From a bacterium (GTDB lineage Bacteria; Patescibacteria; JAEDAM01; Absconditabacterales; Absconditicoccaceae): a DNA stretch of 64,000 nt. Below the pieces are notes generated by a model, which saw nothing but the letters and a program-made list of their open reading frames with translations, searched no databases and was not told the DNA's origin. The first letter of the stretch is position 1, and every line of letters begins with the position of its first letter. Made by a program: the position numbers and the translations under genes. The stretch is taken from NCBI GenBank assembly GCA_017453665.1, contig JAFTEM010000021.1, positions 1-64,000 on the forward strand, given 5' to 3'. This document shows positions 23,179 to 34,963 of this stretch, piece after piece.

Positions 23179-23340
23179 GGTGTTTCTTTTAAAAAAGATA
23201 AATAATTTGTGTAACTCAATTATACCCCAAACCCTATTTTTGCAAAATAAAGAAAAAAATAGATGTCGCTTTATTCTTATCTTTTCCCTATTTTGTGATA
23301 TCTATAGAAAAATGCGATAAAAATACAGTTCTCAACTATT

Positions 23341-24096
23341 TTATACCAAGAGATAATCATCAATAATATGAGCATCACTGTTTGAAATAATTCATTGAAG
23401 CTCTTCGTTTGGATTTCCTGTTGGAGTAATAAAAAGTACAGCCAATCTATCCCCTTGTCTTTTACTTTGAGAGAAAAGTTCTCAAGCTTCGAAAATTGTC
23501 ATATCTTGTGAGATAAAACGGTAATCTTTCCAACCGTATTCAAGTTGAATATGTCCTATTTTAGTTAATTCTAAGTTCAAATAATCTTCATTGATTAAAA
23601 GATCTGATATCCAGTAAAGAAGTCTTGAATCATTTAAGATTCCAACAAAATTTTCATTTTCATCATAGACTGGGATATTACTATATCCATATTTTTTCAT
23701 CTCTGGGATAATAGTTTTTATATAGTCCTCTTTATGTGCTTTAAATACTCTTTTTCTGAAAAGATCTAGTACTTTAGCTGGTCTTGTTATTTTTTCTGCA
23801 TAATGTTTAATTTTTTCAATAGCTGCTTGTGTTGGAAATGCTAGTGTTTCACCATCAGATTTTATTCCATGTGTAATAAAATTCCTTAATTCTCAGAAAT
23901 TTTTTAATTGATAAATATGTTTTCTAACAAATGATGTTATGGAATAATTTCATTCTGCAATTTTTTTTAGTTTTTCGTTGTATGGAGAAAAGCCATCCTC
24001 TCAGAGGATTTTATCAAATTGTTTATCGATTTCATTAAAGTATGCTACGAAACTTATAATATATTCTTCATTTGATGTTTTTTCTGGTTGCTCCAT
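23341..24096 (-). CDS. CBS-domain protein
   Basis: 251 residues. The N-terminal half is helical (about 1-110) and contains LRNFITHGIKSDG. The C-terminal half holds a CBS pair: the segment from AKVLDLFRKRVFKAH onward with GYSNIPVYDENENFVGILND, and a second repeat (DMTIFEAGELFSQSKRQGDRLAVLFI ... GNPNEELQGIISNSDAH). CBS pairs bind adenine nucleotides and sense energy state. The N-terminal half resembles small nucleic-acid- or HEPN-like helical modules only in a general way. It is a lone gene upstream of tRNA-Arg on the opposite strand. Confidence 0.75.
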
Positions 24097-24201
24097 ATTT
24101 TTCTTTTTATATAAAGAGATAGATATAGTATACTAGGAAATTAGAAAAAAATCAAATTTGTATTACTTTTGTTTTATAAGAAATTTGTTTATATTTATTT
24201 T

Positions 24202-24217
24202 ACAGTATATGTACTGT
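24202..24217. repeat. Operator-like inverted repeat
   Basis: ACAGTA-TATG-TACTGT is a perfect 6+6 palindrome in the 231-bp spacer between the divergent CBS gene and tRNA-Arg. It could be a regulator site, but none can be named. Confidence 0.3.
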
Positions 24218-24327
24218 GATGTAATACATCTCAATTATTAATTGTCATACAACGTTTATTAAATAAGTGATTTTACTTGATTTCTAAACGTAAATATTTA
24301 CAAGTTTTATCGTCTATTTAAAATGAT

Positions 24328-24399
24328 GCTCCTATAGTTCAATGGATAGAATAGGCCCGTCCTAAGGGTTAGATGCTGGTTCGATTCCGGCTAGGAGTA
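24328..24399 (+). tRNA. tRNA-Arg (CCU anticodon)
   Basis: A 72-nt cloverleaf. The acceptor stem is GCTCCTA / TAGGAGT with one G-U pair. The anticodon stem is GGCCC / GGGTT around loop GTCCTAA, giving anticodon CCT for the codon AGG. The T arm is GCTGG-TTCGATT-CCGGC. No CCA is encoded. AGA and AGG are the main Arg codons of this window. Confidence 0.92.
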
Positions 24400-24508
24400 G
24401 ATTATCGGAATTTTTTCAAAATAAAATATTCTGTTAAGTTTGAAGATTTAATTCTTTAAGATACCACTACTTTAATAGTATTTACTATTTTATTTATGCT
24501 TAATATTT

Positions 24509-24895
24509 ATGGCTAAAAATACACAACGTAATTTATGGATTTGTGCTGGTATCATTGTAGTGCTTTGAATTATCTTTGCATTCATTTGTCCTCTTGATAA
24601 AGTCAATGCACCAGAAATTGAAGATGAAGATGAAGTTCTCTTTTGTGATGACTGAAGTGTTTGTCCTATTCTTTGAGAAGAAGATGATAACAACTCAATT
24701 TCTTGGGAAGAAGCAAAGACAAAGATTATGAATTGAGAAATAAAAAGCATTATGCAGCTTCATAGTCTTGAAGTTACATTAATTGCTGATGATTGAACAA
24801 GCTATACCACAACAGAACCAGCTATCGATGATGTATTTAACATCGTAAAAGATTGTTGAGAAACTTGCTCTAATATTCTACTCTGAACCGAATAA
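24509..24895 (+). CDS. Membrane protein with a stand-alone FtsH-type extracellular domain
   Basis: 128 residues. One membrane segment (about 10-27) is followed by an acidic linker. A domain of about 60 residues (ISWEEAKTKIMNGEIKSIM ... TLIADDGTSYTTTEP) then resembles the periplasmic domain of FtsH proteases. No AAA+ or protease module follows; the gene stops shortly after two Cys residues. It could interact with FtsH or be a decoy adaptor. The assignment rests on the pattern of conserved hydrophobic residues and the final Tyr-Thr-Thr...Pro. Confidence 0.55.
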
Positions 24896-25009
24896 AAGTA
24901 GAAGAAAGGCCGGAGAATTTCAATAGCTTGCATTTACTAAGCAAATCATTACATTTAATTGCACATATAGGAAAATACTTATTCTTTATATTTTAGTATA
25001 TTAGTGTTG

Positions 25010-25243
25010 ATGAGAACTGCATTAATTATCTTGATGGTTCTTATTGGAATCGTATTTGTTTGAAGTGTTCTTCTTCAATCTCCAAAAGGTGGAGGTATTT
25101 GAATGGGAATCGGTGGAGCTTCTGCTGGTGGAAGTAATGAATATGGAAGCAAAAAGACTATGGAAGGAAAATTAAAGATTATCTCTTTATGTACAGCAAT
25201 TCTCTTTGTTGCCATCGTCTTGGTTTTACCTTACGTTAAATAA
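25010..25243 (+). CDS. secG: SecG, preprotein translocase subunit
   Basis: 77 residues with two membrane segments (about 3-22 and 55-75). The conserved cytoplasmic loop reads SVLLQSPKGGGIGMGIGG, as in SecG. It is the accessory subunit of the SecYEG channel. Its stop TAA shares one base with the ATG of the next gene, so the two are probably translationally coupled. In-frame GTG and TTG codons lie just before the chosen ATG. Confidence 0.9.
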
Positions 25244-27429
25244 TGTGGTATCGTTCATATGAGTCAAGCTCTCCTAAAAGAATAATGACGTATTTCTTTT
25301 ATGTTGTTTGTGCATTTTGGGTACTCGTTACAGCAATCCTTGGTTATCAGTTTCTTAATGAGAATTGAGAAGTGATAAATCAAAAGTGATGAACATTTGT
25401 TGAAGCTATTTTTGATCAAATCTCTTATTTGCCATATTTAAAAAATGACTGACAAAGTGTTTTTTATCAGTCTTTTTTGTTTGATTCTTGTATCGACTAC
25501 TCTACTCTTAATGAGGAAGGGCTTGAAGGAAACAATTGTAAAATAATTACTCAAGATTATCAAACCTATTATGTCTCTGTTGAAGGAACAGGAAAGCAGT
25601 GGTCTGATTGAGAAGTTTGGTCACTTGATGATGTATTTTTTACCTATGACCGTATTATCCGTCAGAATGTTTGGGATATAAAAACGCTCAATGCTTATAA
25701 AGACTTAAATATAGAAAAAGAAGAATGACGTATTAAGATAATATTCCCAACAAGTACAACAGATAATAATTATTTCTTTACTTTTTTCATCCTTCCTAAT
25801 CATATCTTAGGAACTGCGCAGTATGGCGATTATATTTGAGCATTTGCTGCTAATCCAATTACCAGTGCTTGTTGAAAACTTCAACCAAAATCTAATGATC
25901 CTCAAAGTCTGGTATTCAATCTTATGCAATGTGAAGATACTAATTTAGCGTATTATCAAATAAAGAATTATTCTGATTTTGAATCATTTTCTAAATCAGT
26001 TATTGAGGAGAATAATACTATCGTAGATATGTATGCTCATCAACTTCAGCTTTGAGATTATGCAAGAAAAAACATTATTAAAAGTGATATTCTTAGTTTC
26101 TTCTTTAATACTAAATCTCCTAAGATGAAAGTAAGATTAAGAAGAGCTTTATGAGGGTTAATTAATGCAAAATTTTATGTCGGAGATGAATATTGAAAAT
26201 TCTTAAAAATGTATAGAGAACCACTTCTTTCTACATTCTATTCTGATTGAAGTAATATCCAAGAATTTATTAATCGTGTTTCTCTAACTGAGAAAGATGA
26301 TGGTGTAGGACAACAAGAATTAGAAGATAGTTGAGTTCAAGCATTGAAGACTCCTATTAGTATTAATGGTGTCGAAAGAAAATTTGTATTCTATACCCCT
26401 AAAAGAGATGAGACGTTCAATTTAGAGATTAGGTTCTCTAACCAGTTTGAAAATATTAAAATTACTGATGCGAAAGGAAACACTTTTAGTCCTAGTAATT
26501 ATAAAAAGACAGATAAAAAAGTAAGCTACCCATTAGAAATCGGAAAGAACTTAAATCAAGGATTAAATCAATATACGATTGTAGGAACTATTAAATGAAA
26601 AACTTATACTATAGCGAATATTGATATCTATATGATTAATATTGAACAAGAACCTGTAAAAGATGATGCTAACGATTGGAAGATTAATGTTGTTTATTAT
26701 AATAATCTTGAATCTAATTTCGCTGTTAAACAATTTAAAAAGATTCTTGAAGATGCTTGAATTTCAGAGAACTTTGTGTTTGAGCAAGTTAGCTCTCCTG
26801 AGGCATTAGAAGCAAAACTTATTATGGAAGATTATGATATCATGATTAATACTATTAATATTGGTATGAAGAAAGATATCTTAAGAATTTTAACAACAAG
26901 TGAAGCTACTATCAATCCATCAAGATATACGAATCCTAATTTAACAAGTCTTTATAAACAATATACCAAAGCTTCTCAAAAAGATGAGATTATTGGTCAA
27001 ATTAATGCTATTTTTGCACAAGATATGCCATTTGTTATTGTTTGATATCCTTATGATTTCGTTAATCTTAGAGCTAGTTTAATGGATTCTGCTTTCTGAA
27101 CTGATGAGTTTATGTATGAATATAATCGAAGATATCATCTTTATCATCATATTACTCTTCTTCAATCAAGGAAAATTGATATTAGAAAATTAAAAGATAT
27201 TAAAGGATTTATCCAGCATCTCATGAATAAGATTGAATTTTCTTTCTCTCAAGAAAAAGGACAGGAAGTTATCAATGAAGATGCTAGTTGAGAAGTTATC
27301 CAACTAGAAAATGAGAACAATGAAGGAGTTTTGGAGAATAACGAAACTTCTCTTGAAAGCTATGAAGATAATGAATATTCTGCTAATTCTTGAAATCCAT
27401 TCGAGGGGCTATTACAACCTGCTCAATAA
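25243..27429 (+). CDS. Membrane-anchored extracellular solute-binding protein, family 5 (peptide) type
   Basis: 728 residues. It has an N-terminal membrane anchor (about 17-38) instead of a lipobox. The body follows the dipeptide/oligopeptide-binding protein family (SBP_bac_5): the family block WSDGEVWSLDDVFFTYDRII corresponds to 'dGkpltAdDVvfTyer'. C-terminal family blocks recur around VFEQVSSPEALEAKLIMEDY. It overlaps secG by one base. No ABC permease or ATPase gene is next to it, so transport partners must lie elsewhere. An acidic, Asn/Glu-rich tail follows residue 670. Confidence 0.8.
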
Positions 27430-27453
27430 TGAACTCAGTTCATAAAACATATG

Positions 27454-27484
27454 CAAAGCCTTGGTTAAATCCTTGGCTTTTTTC
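27454..27484 (+). terminator. Intrinsic terminator
   Basis: AAAGCC and GGCTTT pair around an 18-base loop and run into six T. Confidence 0.6.
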
Positions 27485-27542
27485 TTGCAAGAATGGAGCT
27501 AATCATTAGAACAATACTATAATTTATATCTTAGGATTTTTT

Positions 27543-28820
27543 ATGAAGGATTCTTTTCATGCAAGAACAGAATTTGCCGAAATGTTTAAAGAGATTTTCA
27601 CTTTCTTTGATCATTATTTTTGAGATATCTCTTGAGTTGAACATCCGAAAATCGCTGTAGCTGTTTCTTGATGAAGTGATAGTATGTTTTTATCTCATCT
27701 TATTTTAAGCTATCGGGAAGAAAGATGATTAAGCACTGATTATCTTTATTTTCTTCATTGTAATCATAAGGTTAGAAAAGAAAGTGATGAAGAAGAGAAG
27801 TTTCTCAACCAATTTTTTAAAGGATACCATTTTATCTCTTCTCAGAGGGAAAATTGAAAGGAAAATATTACTGAGGAAAATTTAAGAAATCGAAGATATG
27901 AACAATTTAATAGTTTTTTTTCTAAAGAAGGAATAAATTTTCTTCTTCTATGACATAATCTTACTGATAGAATTGAAACAACGTTTATGAATATGATTCG
28001 TTGATGTTGATTGAATGGATTTCTTAATATGTATTATGATACCAATCATCCTTTAATTAAAAACGCTTCTGTATTAAGGCCTCTTCTCTATTTTAGCAAA
28101 GATGAGATTGAGGATTATTGTAAACAGTATGAAATCCCTTATTTTGAAGATAGAACTAATTTTGATACTTCTGTAAGCATTAGAAATAAGCTTAGACATG
28201 AGTTTATTTTCCCTCTAGAGAAATTAGGAGGGAAGAAAAACAAATTCTTCGATTCTTGGAAAAGGATTTATCAAGATATCTGAGAAAACCAGCACGATGA
28301 ATTATGTCTTAAGCCTATGAATAATAATCCTTATTGGAATAGTGCATTCGCGTATGAATGGTGTATTTATCCAAAAATGATTAGTGAAACTTGAATAGCT
28401 TCTGTTTTTTGCAAATTAGGCATTGATTTAAAACAATGAGAGATTGCTGACATAAAGAATCGACTTATTAACTGAAAAGATTGACATCGCGTTGTTTGAG
28501 CATGGACGCTATTTATTGCTCATAAACGTTGTTATTTAATTGCTACCACTAAAGCCTTTTGGGAGAAAGAACTTCATTTAGAAAAGAAGATTGATAAAAA
28601 AGGAATTATGGTTTTTGGGAATTATCAAGTTGATATTCCAAAAGAACTTATATGAGCTGTTTTAAGGTTTCCAAAAACGGGAGATCATTATAAAGGGAAA
28701 CTCCTTACTAAACGGGCGATTAATGAAAAGATTCCTATTTTTTGGAGAAATATACTTCCTCTTGCAGAAAAGGACGAAAAAATTATATTCGTATTTGAGC
28801 CACAGCATCTTATTTATTAA
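27543..28820 (+). CDS. tilS: tRNA(Ile)-lysidine synthase
   Basis: 425 residues. The N-type ATP-pyrophosphatase motif is VAVSGGSDSMFLSHL, with one of the two glycines a TGA codon. The family motif LLGHNLTDRIETTFMNMIRG and a later RPLLYFSKDEIEDYC block follow. The C-terminal TilS domain is present. The enzyme adds lysine to C34 of tRNA-Ile(CAU), making it read AUA; it is essential in nearly all bacteria. A two-span membrane protein gene follows after 9 bp. Confidence 0.94.
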
Positions 28821-28829
28821 TTTATTGAC

Positions 28830-29360
28830 ATGAACTTTTCAACAATCTTAGGATATATCACTTCGTGATATGAACGAATTATTAAGCAAATTCAATATCT
28901 TTTTATCTCAGATTATTTATGGGCTTCTATCTTTTTTTGGGCGGTTATTGTTTATCTTATCGTCTTTTTTGTTATCATTCCTCTTCATAAGAAATTTAAG
29001 AAACAAAGACTCAAAAAAGAGCAAGAAATTGTTACTGATGTTGATGAGATGATTTATTTACTTGCTAAAGCTCAACATACCTTATGAGTTGATGTAAGAA
29101 AATTATGAGGGAATCCTAATATTGCTTTAATGAAAAGTATTTTTACAAAAGGAAATTGTGATTATATTAAAAGTTCTTATCTTATTTTGGACAATATCCA
29201 TAAGGTAGAGTCTCTTCTTTGAGATAAAATCATTAGTTTAGATAAAGAAAGTCTTTTATTAAAAGATGCTAAAGCCTATCTTAAGATAAAATCTATGGAA
29301 ACGATTTTCTTTTGGATTGCCGTTATTCCTACATTTGGAATCTATTATTTATTTAAATAG
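28830..29360 (+). CDS. Two-span membrane protein
   Basis: 176 residues. One membrane segment near the N-terminus (about 29-51, YLWASIFWAVIVYLIVFFVI) and one at the C-terminus (about 156-175) enclose a helical soluble region of about 100 residues. The Lys/Arg patch after the first helix points to a cytoplasmic loop. That gives a LemA-like or bundle-like shape, but no motif confirms it. It is 9 bp after tilS and ends at a terminator. Confidence 0.7.
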
Positions 29361-29366
29361 TCTATA

Positions 29367-29396
29367 AAATATCACTCTCTGAGTGGTATTTTTTTT
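29367..29396 (+). terminator. Intrinsic terminator
   Basis: AATATCACTC pairs with GAGTGGTATT (G-U allowed) around a 3-base loop, followed by eight T. Confidence 0.8.
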
Positions 29397-29479
29397 GCTT
29401 GAGTATTTTGTATTTTCAATTGCAAATCCCTTATCTTTTTCTATTATAATACTGTTTTATCCTCTAAATAGATTAGCTA

Positions 29480-31033
29480 ATGCCAAAACAAGATTTCTTT
29501 AGCAAACAAGAAAACAAAGGTACATTTTCATGAGGAACTATTAGACAACAGCCACAAAAACAAAGTTGATGACACGCAACACTTTGGATTGTTATCATCT
29601 TAATTATTATTCTTTGAATCGCCGCATATTTTTATAAGGACAAACTCTTTAATCAAGAATATGTTGAGCCAGCTGTAGAAAACCAATATGCCATTTGAAA
29701 TAGTATTGTCGAGGAAGGAGTATTATCTGCCGATTGAGACCTCCTTAACTATACTCATAGTTTAACGAATGATCAATGAGATATTTTCCTTTTAAAGAGT
29801 AAAAGTATCTCTTTGAACAACATTTCAGATCTTTCTTGAAAATTCAAGATTGAAGGAACTGTTGAATCATTATATTGAGGATATCCTCTTGTTGAAGTAA
29901 TAAGAATAGAATCAACAACTGTTAATGAAGAAGGAAATGTGGAAATTTTAGTAGATGAAGGAACGCCTTGAATTTTCGTTGCTAATGCTTGAATAGGATT
30001 CCCCGTTGATTTCTATGATAATTACGCTTTTGTATGAGAGGCTTGAGAAAATGGAACTATTAGTGTTAAGAATCTTGATAACGAAAAAATAACAACGATT
30101 AATTTCTTTAATTGTACTGATGCTTGAGACACCAACTGCAAACAACTTACTAGGACTTTTGAGAGCAATGCTAGTAAAAAAATTACTACTCTCAATTGAG
30201 ATATCTACTATAAATTACCTGATGTAAAAAGTTGGTATTTCCAGAATGGAAATTGGCGAGGATATTTCATTAATGATGCTGATGATGAAGAAGTTGAAAA
30301 ACTAAAAGACTTTATCATTATCCCTAACAGTGAAATTATTAAAGATATCGTTACTCGTTATGGAGTAAGAGTATGTTTATGATCTGATCAATGACTTAAC
30401 ACGATTACTTCACATACTGTTGAAAAGACTTCTGAGGGACTTGTTTTAACTATGAAATGAGAAGGAGAAAAAGATTTTGAATGTAAAGCTGTTATTGATT
30501 TCTCTCAAGCTACTCAATTAAGATTCCTTGATATCAAAGTTGTTGAGAAAACTGAAGCTGAAGAAAATAAAGATGTAAAAGAAAAGAAGGTTGAAGAGAA
30601 TACTCAAGTAGAGAATACAGAAAGTACTGTTCAAAAAGAAGTAGCTACGAGTTCTTCTGAACCTATTACTCCATCTGTAACTCAATTCCCTATTAATCTT
30701 GAGAAAGCTATGACATATAATTCAAGTAGAGGTGGATATAGTATGAGTTTCCCTTCATCTAATATCTCTTATACTTCTGATGCTGTTTCTGAAGATTTCG
30801 ATCAGGTTTGAGTACGTTGTTCTTATACCGTAAAAGTTATCCAATATAAAAACAAAGAAGAGCTTCAAACTAATCCTGCAGTTATTGTTTATGAATGTAG
30901 TTTCAAGAATGATTTTACACTTCCAGGAGGGAACTTCTTTCTTAAAGAATTAGGTGATAAAAAGTTTGTTGTTGAAGTAAGAGACCCCGCTTGGTTTGAT
31001 TTTGCTAAGAATATTGTTATTAGCGAGTTATAA
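29480..31033 (+). CDS. Single-span membrane protein with large extracytoplasmic region
   Basis: 517 residues. A Gln/Gly-rich cytoplasmic start precedes a membrane helix (about 35-52, LWIVIILIIILGIAAYFYK). The outer region contains a beta-rich part, a Glu/Thr/Ser-rich linker (about 355-400) and a C-terminal module with MTYNSSRGGYSMSFPSSN. The last module looks like a small beta-sandwich seen in several CPR envelope proteins, but I cannot name it. It is probably co-transcribed with the DUF1653 gene 25 bp downstream. Confidence 0.72.
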
Positions 31034-31058
31034 TATTTATCTTCTTACATAAAAAAAT

Positions 31059-31304
31059 ATGAGAAAGATTCAGCTTCATAGAGTATATAAACACTTTAAA
31101 GGAGATCTTTATTTAGTTGAAGGTGTTGCTAGCCACTCTGAAGATAAGAGCCAATATGTTGTTTATAGAGGGCTCTATTGAGAAAATAAATTATATATTA
31201 GACCTCTAGAAATGTTTTTATCAGAAGTTGATCATGAGAAATATCCTGAGGTTCAACAAAAATATAGATTTGAACTTGCTGAAATTGAAAGCGTAAATAA
31301 TTAA
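31059..31304 (+). CDS. DUF1653 family protein
   Basis: 81 residues, full family length. The sequence follows DUF1653 closely: [44 protein letters not shown] and [12 protein letters not shown]. The biochemical function is unknown. The stop TAA (31302-31304) overlaps the stop of the convergent L,D-transpeptidase gene in a TTAA palindrome. Confidence 0.9.
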
Positions 31305-32044
31305 TCTTCTTTATATAAAGAAATTTCATACGGCTTATGAATGATAATTGCTGTCTTTTTAGATGGGATATGTTCATAAAGCCGTTTTTGGTATAATCAA
31401 GGAACTCTTATACATCCATGAGAATTTTCGTTTTCTGAGGTATCTCATCGATGAAGGAAATAATCTCAATCATATTGTAATGCGTAAGGCATCGGTTCTC
31501 CTGGATATTTTCGAGAGCGACGATTTTCTAGGTTTTTCTTCACACGATAGATTCAAGGCTTCGTTCTTGACGTTCTATCTCCGATAGTTATGTAAGTTGC
31601 TAATTTAAGTTCTCAGGTTTGATAATATGCTAGCATATTTTTGTTCTCATCATTACGAAAAATAAGAATAATATTATCTTCTCCGAGATATTTCTTTTCT
31701 GTTGTCGAAAATTTGATATTCTTTTCCTCAAATCAAGAAATTAAGGAAGGGAAATAATTTAAAAGTTCTGGATAGATTAAAGGATATTGAAGTTGTTTTA
31801 TGCTTACATATTCATCCTCAGCTTTTTTTGTTGATAGACCATTATATCCAAGGATTGTTTCTGCTTGAAGATTTCAAAACAAGGTATTGAAGGTATTTGG
31901 GACATCCTCCATTTGATAAAGTGGAGTGTTTTGGAGTTCCTGGAAAGTTATCATCTCTGTTGGAATTCATGTAGGAATAATCCCTCAAGAAAATAGAGGG
32001 AGAAGAAGAGGAACTGTTATGATACTATGAAATAAAGATTGCAT
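31301..32044 (-). CDS. L,D-transpeptidase (YkuD domain)
   Basis: 247 residues. A hydrophobic N-terminus (about 8-20) can serve as signal or anchor. The catalytic YkuD domain fills the C-terminal half: YALQYDGDYFLHRGDTS and the nucleophile motif SHGCIRVP, with Cys211 and the upstream His. Such enzymes make 3-3 crosslinks in peptidoglycan or attach proteins to it. Expression would come from its own promoter in the spacer towards the VirD4-like gene. Its stop overlaps that of DUF1653. Confidence 0.92.
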
Positions 32045-32249
32045 ATTGTTGCTATGATTAAATCTCGTGGAATTGATACTAGTAATATCGACAATTTTTT
32101 CAAGAAAAAAGAAGACAACTATACTAAATAAATTAGATATTCATAAGTCAAGTCTTTTTTGATAATCAGATTGCCGTTTAGGCGCCGAAAATTTGCATTT
32201 TTTACTAAAAAATTTATACTTAAATAAGCTTATTTACACCAAAAACAAA

Positions 32250-34733
32250 ATGAATATATTCGCTTACATTTTATTATGAATTATCGCCTCTATTGCACTC
32301 TGGTATGCTATACTCAATCTCTATAGAGTTTTTTTTCTTTCAAAGAAAAAGCAACATAGAGAAGAACAAGCGTTAGGAATTAGGTTTCTTCAAGTTCAGA
32401 TTCCTAAAAATGCTGTTGCGAGAAGTTCTGATATTGATGCAAAAGATCATATTCAATCAATGAAACAAAATATCGAATTAATGAATCAAGTATATAAGAA
32501 TTTTTATGCTATTTTTGATGATTCTTGGAAACATAAACATTATGGAAACAATTTTATTAGTATGGAAATTATTGTAGAAAAAGAAGTCATTAAATTCTTT
32601 TTAGGAGTTCCTAAAGAACATTTAGTGACAGTTGAGAAGATGATTTCCTCTTTTTATGTTGGAGCGATTGTTGAACAAATAAAACAACCAAAATTTCTAG
32701 AAGCAGGTAAATTCTATGCTTGAGGGGAATTTAGTTTAACAAAAGATAGTGTTTATCCTATTAAAACATATGAAGCTTTTGAAGCTGATCCTATGGATAG
32801 TATTCTTTCAGCTTTTTCTAATATTAGTAAAGAAGAAAAAGTTTGAATTCAAATTATTGTTGAACCACTTCATGAAAGTTGGCTAAAAAAGATGAGAAAA
32901 AAAGCTGATGATATTAAAGAAGGGAAAGAGATTACAGGATTCTTTGATGTTGTTAAGAGAATTTGGAATTCTTGAGAGAAGGCTGAAAAAGAAAAGGAAA
33001 GACAAATGGAGAAAAGAAAACATAATTTTTCACAGCAACAACTCTCAGACTTTGATAAAAAGATGGATGATGAATTATTTAAAGTAAAAATGAGAACTAT
33101 TGCAATCTCTCCTGAGAAACAAAGGCCTAAAAAGATTATTGATGATATTGCAAGATTATTTAATCAATATAACTATATTGGACTTAATACTATAAAATTT
33201 AAGAAAGCTGAAAACCTTAAAAAGTTTGCTAAACATTATGTTATGAGATTATTCTATAGCGATAATGACTTACTTGATGATCTTAAACATTTTAATAAAG
33301 CTATGGTTTTAAATATCAAAGAGCTTTCATCTATTATTCATTTCCCTCACTGAAGATTTAATCAGAACCCAAGAATTGCTTGGCAAAAATTCAAGATTAT
33401 TCCTGCTCCTGATAATCTTCCTAATGAAGGAATTGTTGTGGGATATAACAATTACTGATGAGTAAAAAAAGAAATTAGGATTACTGATAAGGACAGATTT
33501 AGACATATCTACATCTTAGGGCAAACCGGTACCTGAAAATCAACAATTATGCTTACTCAAGCTATTGATGATATGGAGCATTGAAGAGGGTTTACTTTTA
33601 TTGATCCACATGGAGATGCTATTGAGACCCTTCTTAAACATTTTCCTAAAGAGAGAATTGATGATTTAATCCATTTTAATCTTTGAGATACTGCCTACCC
33701 TATTGGACTTAATCCATTAGAAGTTGATCCTGAAGATGCCGATGAAAAGGATGTTGTAACCAACGACTTAGTTGAGATGTTTATACAAATGTATGGACCA
33801 GAGATTTTTGGACCTAGAATTCAGGACTACTTTAGAAATGCTTGTCTTTTATTAATGGATCAACCTGAAGGTGGAACTATTGTTGATATTATGAGACTCT
33901 TTACTGATGAAGCATTTGCTGAAGCTAAAATAAGAAACCTTAAAGATCCTGTTGTTGCTTCTTGGTGGAACAAGACCTATAAAAAGATGGGTGATAGAGA
34001 AAAAGCAGAGATTATTCCATTTATTCAAGCTAAGTTCTGACCATTCACAACAGGAGTTTATGTAAGAAATATTATTTGACAACCAAAATCTGCATTTAAA
34101 ATGTATGACGCTATGCAAGAAAAGAAAGTTATTCTTTTGAATCTTGCTAAAGGTATTTCTTGAGAAGAAACTTCTAAACTTATCGGTAAAATTATTGCAA
34201 TGCAAGTAAAACTTTCAGCCCTTAAGAGAGCTAAAATAGAAGAAAAAGATAGAGTACCGCACTATTTGTATGTTGATGAATTCCAGAACTACGTTTCAGC
34301 ATCGTTTGAATCTATTCTTTCTGAAGCCAGAAAATATAGACTTTGACTCGTTGTAGCCCACCAGTATACTGATCAGCTTAAACAAGAAGGACTAGGAGGA
34401 AATCTTGATCTTTCTAAAACGATTTTTGGTAATATCGGAAATATGTTTGTCTATAAAGTCTGAGCTCCTGATGCTGAATTCTTAGCAAAGGAATTTGAAC
34501 CAGAATTTAATCAAACTGATCTTACTTCAACCGAGGCGTTTATGGGAGCTTGTAAGATTTCTGTTAACAACCAACAAACAAGACCTTTCAGTTTTAAGGC
34601 AAAAATTCCTTATGATTTACCAGCAAAGAACAGTCCTGAAAAAGTACAAATCATCAAACAAATTTCGGCTTTGAAACGATGAACCAAAAGAGAATTGGTT
34701 GATAAAGAAGTATATTATAGAGTTGGAGTCTAG
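32250..34733 (+). CDS. VirD4/TraG-like conjugation-type ATPase
   Basis: 827 residues. One N-terminal membrane segment (about 3-24) is followed by a long helical and alpha/beta region. The P-loop ATPase core has Walker A ILGQTGTGKSTIM (about residue 423; one Gly is TGA), Walker B-like GFTFIDPHGDA and a later YLYVDEFQNYV with SEARKYRLGLVVAHQY. The TraM-recognition-type C-terminal block follows. This is the DUF87/TraG class of coupling proteins found in CPR genomes, probably hexameric at the membrane and moving DNA or protein. No relaxase or other type IV secretion genes are adjacent. Confidence 0.85.
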
Positions 34734-34884
34734 GAAAAGTTTTTTTTTCTTAATTTTCTTCCTTGGTTTTATAGTTCATACCTTATGTTTAAATTCTAAA
34801 ATGTGGTTTTCACTTGATTTTTTTAATTTTTTGGATATATACCACTCCGCTTTATCCTCAAGAAAAAGAAAAAGTCATAAATTT

Positions 34885-34913
34885 TTGTTTTTTGTATTGG
34901 ATTGGAGTATACT
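34885..34913 (+). promoter_or_regulatory. Candidate promoter for the COG1855-like gene
   Basis: TTGTTT and TATACT separated by 17 bp, 50 bp before the ATG at 34964. The 230-bp spacer otherwise holds only AT-rich DNA and a distant inverted repeat (AAAAGTCATA / TATGACTTTT). Confidence 0.4.
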
Positions 34914-34963
34914 TATAAAGTAAGCTTTAGACTATGACTTTTATCTTTTCTTTTTAAAAAACG

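Noticed and set aside
24202..24217. LexA-type SOS box
   Set aside because: The ACAGTA/TACTGT palindrome is not the known LexA consensus, and no lexA or SOS gene is near.
33852..34205. Minus-strand ORF of 117 codons inside the VirD4-like gene
   Set aside because: It lies wholly inside a well-supported gene on the other strand and its translation shows no family or sensible composition.
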